The notes below the pieces were generated by a model, which saw only the letters and a program-made list of their open reading frames with translations, was not told where the DNA came from and made no database searches. DNA of 64,000 nt from Forficula auricularia. Taxonomy: Eukaryota; Arthropoda; Insecta; Dermaptera; Forficulidae. Below are positions 55,812-64,000 of this stretch, in pieces. The stretch is taken from the NCBI GenBank assembly GCA_024734495.1, contig JALMQS010000302.1, positions 148,539 to 212,538 of the forward strand, read 5' to 3'. The stretch's first letter is position 1. Each line of letters begins with the position of its first letter. Position numbers and translations under genes: made by a program.

Positions 55812-56697
55812 ATGGATAATATTAGTCTGATCTGTAAAAGAGTATACGGTTCGTTGTATCCTCTCCGAAAAATGGCCCACGCAACACCTGTCTGGCTGCG
55901 CCGTAGACTTGTTCTCGTATTATTATTACCCCACTTCTTGAATGGAGGTCGGCCGCTCTGCACGCGCTCGTGTTTCGGCGTTTCTCTCACGTTGGTTATC
56001 GGTGGCACTTAACTATCGGGCTTATCTACGACCTGGTGCCATATGGATCATGTGTCTCTGAGAAAAAAAAAAAGCAGCAGAGGTATTAGGCTTCAGCCTT
56101 CCTAACTATCTAAAGCGTAGGCACCTGAGGTTTGTCCGCGGAGGGTCCTTACATCGGGGTCTCCCTCCTACTCCGGCGGAACGCACTTGCCCTGGTCCTT
56201 CAATAAGATCAAGAGCCTGGTATGCCCGCGACACTCCAGACTTGCCCTGCGGATCGAGGTCATTTGAGATCACAGCCCCACGACTGTGGAACCCGGCGCG
56301 CTCTGCCCTAAGGCAACCATCCTCTGCGCGCTCTCTGCGTGGACTCGCTGAAGCCCATCACGCTACCGCGCATAGCCTCTAACTTACATTTTATATTGTG
56401 TAATTTATATTTTGTAATATACTTATACTTTGTATTTCTATTTTTGTATTTTACATTTTGTATTTTTTTGCACGTTTTGTCACATGTTTCTTGTATTTTT
56501 GTATCTAATTTACATTTCATTTTTTCTTTGCATTGTTAATCTCTATATTTGTCAGTTTCTTTTTTTCTTTTTTGATTGTACTTTACTAGGTGGTCTACTC
56601 TGACCTATGTACATAACATCACTAATAAACAAACCAAACAAACAAACAACAAAGTAATAATATTAAAAGCAAAAGATAAATAAATAAATAAATAAAT
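55812..56697 (+). pseudogene. LINE C-terminal and 3' UTR relic
   Basis: The first 45 codons read RVYGSLYPLRKMAHATP and ...LVLLLPHF, directly cognate to the C-terminal region of the LINE protein at 40476-42536 (RVYGALVPLRRLAAFTP, VVLPHF). Broken frames continue to about 56380, including NYLKRRHLRFVRGG and a PRLWNPA phrase. The 3' UTR ends in an AAAT-type tail at 56668-56697. Stops and frameshifts make it inactive. Confidence 0.75.
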
Positions 56698-57160
56698 CCC
56701 CGAGAGTGTATTAAATCTCAGACCAGAACAGGGAAAGGGATTTTTTTTTATCCGGTCACTCTCTCTCGATACAAGTACCACCTACCCCTCGAACACCGGG
56801 TGATGATTAATTGCCACAGGTTGCACATCTGTGAGCAATAATTCAAAAAAAATGTGATAGCAAGTCAATTGTATTGTATTTGGTGCTTATTCCAATTTAT
56901 TTTCTATTTTACTCGTAAACAAGAAATGTTTATCTTAACACGTAGGTATAGTATATCAATTTCTCTTTTTAACAAGTGTTTTTCTGATATATAGACCTCT
57001 CCGTATTATTGAATCGAAGTTGTCTGTCTAGACTATTTAGAAAATATTGGAGATTAATTCTTGTGATATATACATTTGTGGTTTTTGACATGTGTTTTCT
57101 AAACGTTTTTTGAAGTGGAACTTCTTTAGCGACGTATCTGTTTGATTTTTTGTTACAATA
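56698..57160. other. No gene recognised
   Basis: AT-rich. 57100-57160 (aagtggaacttctttagcgac) matches 49162-49185 of the second Helitron-like family. Confidence 0.4.
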
Positions 57161-58140
57161 AAGGGGAAATGTAATTTTTTTTTTAAACCAGCTAATATTT
57201 CATGTGACAAATAAAATTTATTAAAATTAGGAAATTTAAATTATTATTTTAAAACCCACTAATGTTTCATGACAAATAAAAAAATCATAATAAAAAAAAA
57301 ATATTTTCAAAGTTATCACTTTCTCCTTGACAATTTTGTTAATTGATATATTTAAATAATATTGAATTTTAACAATTGAAGCTTATAATTAAATCTAATT
57401 AATTAATTGTTAAATCATTAATTATTTGTTTTATTTACAATATTTTATTGATTATTTTATTTGTATTGTTGAAAAAGTAAATAACCTATTTTTAAAATTA
57501 GAAAATTTAAATTATTATTTTAAAACCCACTAATGTTTCATGACAAATACAATTCGTTAAAATTAGAAAATTTTAATTATTTGAATATGATCTACGGCTA
57601 AATAAGTTTCACTTCCCCCGTGAGTTTATGTGGATGAGGCTCACATATATTTTTTTCTTTCTTCTTGTTTTGAGCCTTGTCGGATATACATATTTTGTTA
57701 TAATCGATAGGTTTCTTTTATTTTCAGCATACACACAATGTTCTTGAATCTCGCTGAATTTTAAAAGATTACTTATTGGAATAAATAAAAAAATTCTTCC
57801 AAAATTTATGTAGAATTTAAATTTGATAAATTAAAGGACTTATTTTATTTAGTAGTCACATAAAATAAATAAATAGAGTAATTTTATCTTAATTCACGGT
57901 GGTGCTGAGGATTCTTATAGGTGTTAAATGAAAGGCTTATTTTTCAGCAGTTTTTTAATTTTAAATTGTGTGTTTTTTATGGAGGAAAAAATCACTTTTT
58001 ATTAATCACACCCCTTTGTTGACCCTTCACAAGTATATGTTTCAAATTTCAAGTCAATCGGTTAAGCCGTTTAACCTGGAGGTCAGTGAACATAGAGATA
58101 TAAAATCTCAAAACTATTATATTGATTATATATGAATAAA
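57161..58140. repeat. Scraps of the second Helitron-like family and other repeats
   Basis: Direct copies of aatttaaattattatttt-aaaacccactaatgtttcatg at 57225-57270 and 57495-57545. An inverted family-complex piece at 57300-57480. 57990-58135 (cggttaagccgtttaacctgg, agtgaacatagagata) matches 38300-38440, 61360-61440 and 62500-62570, showing that this text is a repeat. Confidence 0.55.
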
Positions 58141-58639
58141 TACAATCCATCTACCTATACTTATTATAATCGGCTTGCCCGACGTTATTTTTAATATTTT
58201 AAAACTCACTAATAGTTCATGATAAATTTTTTTTTTAAATTATTATTTTAAAATCCACTACAGAGTCCAATAAAAGCAAAATTTATTAGTGAATGATATT
58301 GTTTGATCTAATAATTTGTTTTCCCGTTCAAATGTCTAAACATTACATTTAGGGTACACTAATTGCAATTAAACTCAAGTTCCACTATTAGCCCTTTATC
58401 CATCAACCACTTTATTCAATTAACACGACAGATATTTGATCAATACGATTTATTGATTAATTCGAATTATTTTAAATCTTTGTTTCTTGGTATTTTATTA
58501 TTAGTACCTGGAGCCACAGAGCAATGCTGCAACTTTTTGCTTCAAGTGAATTTATATGAAAATAATAAAAAACCGGCCCCTCGGCTCCAGAAATTGACAA
58601 ACTCTGATTCTACAAAACCTCGCGCATGCACAGGAAAAA

Positions 58640-58925
58640 ATTTCGTAACAAGCAATCATGAATCGTGAGAGGCAAAAATAAGATTACCCCAGATGGTAAC
58701 CAATCCACCCACCCTCGAGTGGCAACCGTGCATTCAGATTCTGGGGGACCCGGACCATCACGAAGTCAAGGAAGAAACAATGGAAGAATAACGCCAAAAA
58801 TCCATACATACCTGCGTACCTTTAATATCAACACACTCATCCGGTCAGGAAAAATTACATAGCCTGACCATGGAACTCGATAACATGTTCCGGAAAAAGA
58901 TAGAGGCGTGGAAGGTCCAACCAGA
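58640..58925 (+). pseudogene. Captured fragment of a LINE 5' coding region (tentative)
   Basis: The plus-strand frame reads ...GRITPKIHTYLRTFNINTL then IRSGKIT, and in the next frame SLTMELDNMFRKK. The order TFNxxTL-x-GK-x-L-x-EL resembles the start of the endonuclease domain of RTE-type and related LINEs. Opposite in orientation to the host Helitron. A one-base shift and early end make it a relic. GC content is higher than the surrounding Helitron. Confidence 0.45.
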
Positions 58926-59049
58926 AAGAAACATCAAGCTTTGCGTGATCCCAAGGGTCCAAACGCAACAAATAATAATAATAAAATATTATCATATTTC
59001 TTATTAACTCTTTGTGGGCTTTAATATTCGAATTTATAATCAATTAAAT

Positions 59050-59745
59050 TTTTTTTTTTTTTTATAAATTTTATTAAACCAATTATTTTACATTAATTAA
59101 TGTATACCTTGTATTTTTAGCTTCGATTCCGGAGATTGCTTCTCCACCATCGAGTGTCCTTATTCATCTTTAGTCCTTGTTTTTAATAAGAGGAAAAATC
59201 TAATTAGATAAAAAAACCTCTTTTCCGATAATTATTTCAATTCCATTATTCCCCAATCAAGTCGATTGGATCTCATCATCTAATCTAAATTGTTTTTTTT
59301 TTTTATAAATTTTATTAAACCAATTATTTTACATTAATTAATGTATACATTGTATTTTGCTTCGATTCCGGAGATAACTTCTCCACCATCGAGTGTCCTT
59401 ATTTATCTTTAGTCCTTGTTTTTAATAAGAGGAAAAATCTAATTAGATAAAAAAACCTCTTTTCCGATAATTATTTCAATTCCATTATTCCCCAATCAAG
59501 TCGATTGGATCTCATCATCAATTAAATTGTTTTTTTATAAATTTTATTAAACCAATTATTTTACATTAATTAATGTATACATTGTATTTTTGCTTCGATT
59601 CCGGAGATAACTTCTCCACCATCGAGTGTCCCTATTTATCTTTAGTCCTTGTTTTTAATAAGAGGAAAAATCTAATTAGATAAAAAAACCTCTTTTCCGA
59701 TAATTATTTCAATTCCATTATTCCCCAATCAAGTCGATTGGATCT
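59050..59745 (-). repeat. Three tandem SINE-like units, ~237-bp period
   Basis: tataaattttattaaaccaa starts at about 59063, 59304 and 59536. Each unit ends gtcgattggatctcatcatc and is highly similar to the next. Together with the array at 37 kb this shows the retroposon family also spreads by tandem amplification. Confidence 0.9.
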
Positions 59746-60094
59746 CATCATCAATTAAATTGTTTAATTTTAATATATATATATATATTAATATTTGCTA
59801 TAACCTATTAGTGGGTTTTAAAATAAAAAAAACCAATTAATAAATAAAAGAAAATTGAAAAAAATGTAAACAAACTTTTTTATTGAGATTTTTATATATA
59901 AATAATTACTTTAATTAAGAAAAGATCAATTAAGATTAAATTTGTCTAGGTCCAGACCTAGCCAGATAGTTTTCTCATCCTCAAAACTTGTTAATAGAGT
60001 TGGTTTCATCAAAATCGGTAGAGCCGTTTTCAAAATAGAACAATGATACAAATATATATATACGAACAATTTTTGCTCGTTTAATAAGAGTAGA

Positions 60095-60454
60095 TTAAAT
60101 TTTATTAAATTTGCCTCTAATTTGGATAATATGGCATTAGTGTAAACACTAGTAAACGGTAAAATAATATTTACTATACGCAATGTGAAGAGAGCTCTCT
60201 ATGGAGAATACATAAATAAATTAACATTAGAAATTTCATCTTTGTAATTATGTATTATGTTTTGTTATATTTAACGAGGAAACGTTTCGCTTGATTCGTT
60301 TCATGGAGCTGGCTCAGTTGTGGTTCCCGTGACAATGGAGTTATTGACCTCACCTGACGACTGTCGGACGGACGGACGGACATCCATGCAATCATCAAGA
60401 AATGTCACGTAGATGACAATAATTGGGATTAAACACACGCCTACTATCTCGAAA
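60095..60454. other. Spacer between two head-to-head Helitrons
   Basis: Mirror of 39292-39650. Contains gtcggacggacggacgga and a ggttcccgtgacaatgg stretch. This is the only part of the arm that looks like non-repetitive host DNA. No gene seen. Confidence 0.6.
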
Positions 60455-61045
60455 TCTACTCTTATTAAACGAGCAAAAATTATATATATATATATTTGTT
60501 TATATATATATATTTGTATCTTAGTTCTATTTTGAAAACGGCTCTACCGATTTTGATGAAATTCATGGCTTAGGGGGTTTTTGGGATGACAATTCGATCT
60601 GTCACGGTCTCATCTTCGACAAAATTTTTTTTGATGGGTTTTTTCGTAATCAAATTAATTATTCAAAGGTAGACAGATCCAAATCTTGGAGTTTAAAAAA
60701 AGTTCTCTTTTGTTTACTTTTGTACCCAGACAGACAATGGGTCGGATTAATCCATTGTTCTCAAAGGCCTTGAAGAACTATTGTGATTGTGGATTTTAAC
60801 ATATTTTGTTCTCCCTAAACTTTAGAACTATTAATAAACGTTCCGAGGGGCCGAGCGGGGTGGAGGTGGGGGGGGGGGGCGGTGGGCGAATATTATATAT
60901 ATTTGTTGTTTTTTTTTAATTTGAAAGCGGCTCTCAAATAAAAATCGATATTTTTATCAGAATTTTAAATTAAAAATAATATTAAAATAAAGCTTTTAAC
61001 TGAAGGAAGAAGTTACCGAGCATCGCTCGGTGCCTCCAGGTACTA
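60455..61045 (+). mobile_element. Helitron-like element, short form
   Basis: Starts TCTACTCTTATTAAACGAGC and ends with the intact hairpin ACCGAGCATCGCTCGGT, then CCAGGTACTA. Contains a G-rich/C-rich patch at 60865-60885. Counterpart of 38708-39291. Confidence 0.85.
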
Positions 61046-62737
61046 CTATTAAAACAACCAAGTTAAATTTACTTTACGAGATATTGCAACCATATTTCAA
61101 TAATTTTAACATTTTTATGGTATTTATTTATTTTTTGAAAATATTTATTTGTGAGAGTTCTCGATTTTTGAGAGGACTATGAATTTTACTCGTTTCGCTG
61201 AAACACTTGCCTCTTAAGAAATGTACAAGACTTTTGATATATAAACTGTACGTTAAATAGTTAGAGATAGATAGAAAAAAAAAATGCTAAAGTTCCTCCT
61301 GGGACTAAAAGTTCACTTTTTATGAATCACACCGGTTACTTGACCCCTCAGGAATATGTCATTCAAAATTCAAATCCATCGGTTAAATCGTTTATCCTGG
61401 AGGTCGGTGAACATAGAGATATAGAATCCCAAAACCATTCTATTGATATAGAAGAAAAATTTGGAACTATCTATGTTTCAGGCATATGGGTTCTGACCTG
61501 CATAATATATGTCATCTCTAAATACCCTATGTATATTTTGGGAAATATCTTTGATTTTATTCCTAATGTTCTCCCCTGGAGGAAACAGTAATTTGCATAA
61601 TCAAGTAATGCAACTGATTATCCTTTTGTTTTCTCTTTGTGTTTGTGTTAGTAGAAAGAATTATATGTATACTGATATTATACCATTTATTTATAAAACC
61701 TTCTAAATTCTAGATGTGAGTATGAAGACTTTGACTTTCTACTTTTTTTTGGAACAAAACCTTGTTTTATTTCACATAATTCGCAATGTGATATAGACTA
61801 TGCCTTTTGATTTCTTGGGCCCACAAAATGTAGATTTTATTATAATGGTTATATACGTTATTTTCCCGAGATAACAGATGGTTCTATATTTTATTTGTTA
61901 AGCATCCAATTATTTTACAGAATTAATGTATACATTAACATTTTGAGTTTAGACTTAGAGATTACTTCACCATAGACTGTCCTTTGATCATTTTGAATTT
62001 TGTTTTTGAAATAAAAGAAAAAAACTAATTAAATAAAAAAACCTCTTTCCGATTATCTACTATGTTAAATTAATCCTCCAAAAAATCGTCATTTGTTACT
62101 TTAATATAAATTTTATTAACCAATTATTTCATAGAAAGAATCAATGTAATAATGTATTTGAGCTTCTCGACCTTGCAGATTATCACCATCGAGTGTCCTT
62201 ATTCATCTTTTTTTAGTCCTGAGCTTTACGTTTAAGAGAAAACTAATTCAACAAAAAACCTCTTTTCCGATAATACCAATCTAATCCAATCGAATTTCCG
62301 TTCCATTTTATTACCTATATACTATCGATTTTATGTAAATGTTATTATATTAAACCAGTTTGTGGTTTTAAAATGATTAAATCTCGGGGAATTTAGAAAA
62401 AGTCAGAGTTTTCTTAATAGAACTTGAAATGTCGAAAAAAAATCATAAAGTTCCTCCTTCTAGCACTAAAACTTCACTTTATAAAATGACACCTCCTACT
62501 TGACTTCAGAGTCTATATTTCAAGTCATAAATATATCGGTTAAACCGTTAACCTGGAGGTCGGTGGAACAGTAGAGATATGAACTAAAAAAATATTATAT
62601 TGATTAGCGTTTAATTTTTTTTATTTCAAATTGTGTCAAAAACATAAAAAAATTAAGCGCCTTCATGTTGTGAGTTTTTTACAATGAAAAATAAGCTGAT
62701 TTGTTCTGATGTGGCTATAATTTGACTTACCATACAA

Positions 62738-63333
62738 CCTGGCCTCAAAATTATTTAGCAATCATGTTGGGGGGGGGGTGGTGTTAGTTTTGCATTTTTA
62801 TACTTCTAAATTCCACTGATTATGTATACAAAACATATTTGGCATAAGGGCCAGAGCTCCATTGTCTAACCCCAGAACTGCACTTCACTTTAAGGCGTTG
62901 GTGTACTTTTTTAGACTCTTCTGCCCCACTGATTATGTATCCAAAACTTGCTGAAGTTTGCTCAAATCATTTGATTTAATTTTAACCTCTCTCCTTAATT
63001 TTATGGATCATCGATATGCAACGAAAATCTAATCAGTTTTAATCGTTTACGATTACAAACCACGTAAAATTTGGTTCCGATATTCATTAATTTTAAGTTT
63101 TTTGAGCTAGTCCACAAAAATTACAACGCACATTAAGACATTTTGACAAAACACCATTATCTGAAAATATACTTTTTCGTTGTTCACTTATTACTTTTGT
63201 AACTAAAATGCCGGTTTAGCCTAACTTTTTTAACTAAAATAGTTTTCTCGTTTCAGATATTCTAAAAAAGAAGGAAAAAAACACCTTTTTGCGTACGATT
63301 GCTAGTATTTTGACCATACCTAAAGTGGTAAAC
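62738..63333 (-). mobile_element. CTTTACCATACA MITE, right-arm copy
   Basis: gacttaccatacaacctggc at the left and accatacctaaagtggtaaa at the right correspond to 36895 and 36230. Shorter by ~70 bp than the left-arm copy through many small deletions. Confidence 0.7.
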
Positions 63334-64000
63334 AGTAATAAAATGCATAATTATTATACAATTGCTGTTGAATCTTTATTTTGTAGCATTTATGTTAGAC
63401 CAATTTTATTTAAATCATTCTTCAATTATATCATTTATTGAACACGAACAAATAATATACGTTAAATTATAACTACTATATATAACTATTAATATTTGTT
63501 TGTGTTCAATAACACCATAATTAATTATGTGATTAACAAAAATCCAAAATCGTGGCTAATAACGAATATTTAAATAGATGTCTTCCCATAAATCTCCTGC
63601 AAGGACTGTTGGCATAGAGAACATCCATTTGGCTTGCCATTACCTTCTGAAAACTCTTTAAGCCTGTCTTTCTGTAATAATTTGATTTCTCTTCTTAAAA
63701 GATCCACTCTTTTTTTTTTTCTTGATTCATCTATTTGTAGTCGAGGAAAAAAACATTATCCCTTGTGTTAAAGCACAACTTTTGACCAAGATAAAAACAG
63801 GGAGGAAACAGCAAATATAGAAACAGCGAGAGAGTGTGTATAAAAACGAACAAACTGGCTGGTGCATATTTAGACGAGAGAGAAGAGAAGAAAATGACAA
63901 GTAGATGTATGCATCTTCTGTGAATTTTCATCACTAGGTAACGTTAGTTTCGTTGAGAGAAACAACCCAGCCAGCTGTGCAAACATCAAACATCGAACAT

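Larger units (their letters stand above)
58501..60094 (-). mobile_element. Helitron-like element, long form (1.59 kb)
   Basis: The 5' end at 60094 (TCTACTC) and the 3' end at about 58501 (decayed hairpin, then CCAGGTACTAA before T on the minus strand). Between them lie three tandem SINE-like units (59050-59745) and ~420 bp of foreign sequence (58560-58980). It is the complete counterpart of the element cut by the gap at 39971. Confidence 0.75.
59810..64000 (-). repeat. Right arm of the inverted duplication
   Basis: Mirror of 35548-39950. The inner part (59.8-61.7 kb) agrees closely. The outer part (61.9-64.0 kb) shows many short deletions and insertions relative to the left arm, two instead of four tandem units, and an extra ~250-bp repeat at 62340-62590. 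The arm is still matching where the window ends (acccagccagctgtgcaaac). Confidence 0.9.

Overview
The window is AT-rich eukaryotic DNA, most likely from an arthropod and probably an insect. I infer this from the mix of repeats: Helitron-like elements, Tc1/mariner and hAT transposons, CR1/L2/Jockey-type LINEs, tRNA-derived SINEs, Penelope-type hammerhead repeats and many foldback MITEs. I found no convincing intact host gene. Nearly every recognisable coding sequence is a transposon protein or a relic. The exceptions are a broken C2H2 zinc-finger gene and a hAT-type exon that may or may not belong to a domesticated gene.

Layout. 1-9 kb: Helitron-like elements with nested SINEs, a 640-bp foldback element and several smaller repeats. 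9.1-11.6 kb: a decayed hAT transposon with other repeats inside it. 12-13.8 kb: a LINE relic split by a 0.73-kb palindromic element. 15-16.2 kb: a GC-rich island with a 50-bp minisatellite. 17.5-19.1 kb: a mariner-like relic whose transposase fragment is duplicated head to head. 22.9-24.8 kb: a hAT exon next to a full-length Helitron and a perfect palindrome. 25.7-34.9 kb: MITEs, Tc1 relics and hammerhead-bearing repeats. 35.5-40 kb and 59.8-64 kb: the two arms of a large inverted duplication, the left arm ending at a 100-bp run of N. 40.1-42.5 kb: the longest open frame, a 5'-truncated LINE reverse transcriptase. 43-49 kb: hammerhead foldbacks and the zinc-finger pseudogene. 49-58.5 kb: a second decayed mariner, more foldbacks and a LINE tail.

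The most interesting signal is a set of hammerhead-ribozyme-like motifs: a CUGANGA box, stem II, GAAA, a very short palindromic stem III, then an NUH triplet. They occur at several unrelated loci and often as inverted pairs around palindromes. This matches the known association of minimal type-I hammerheads with Penelope-like elements. No Penelope reverse transcriptase or GIY-YIG endonuclease frame was seen here, so these appear to be orphan, non-autonomous copies.

All work was done by eye. Boundaries of old repeats are approximate (about 10-30 bp), identities are estimates, and family names should be read at superfamily level.
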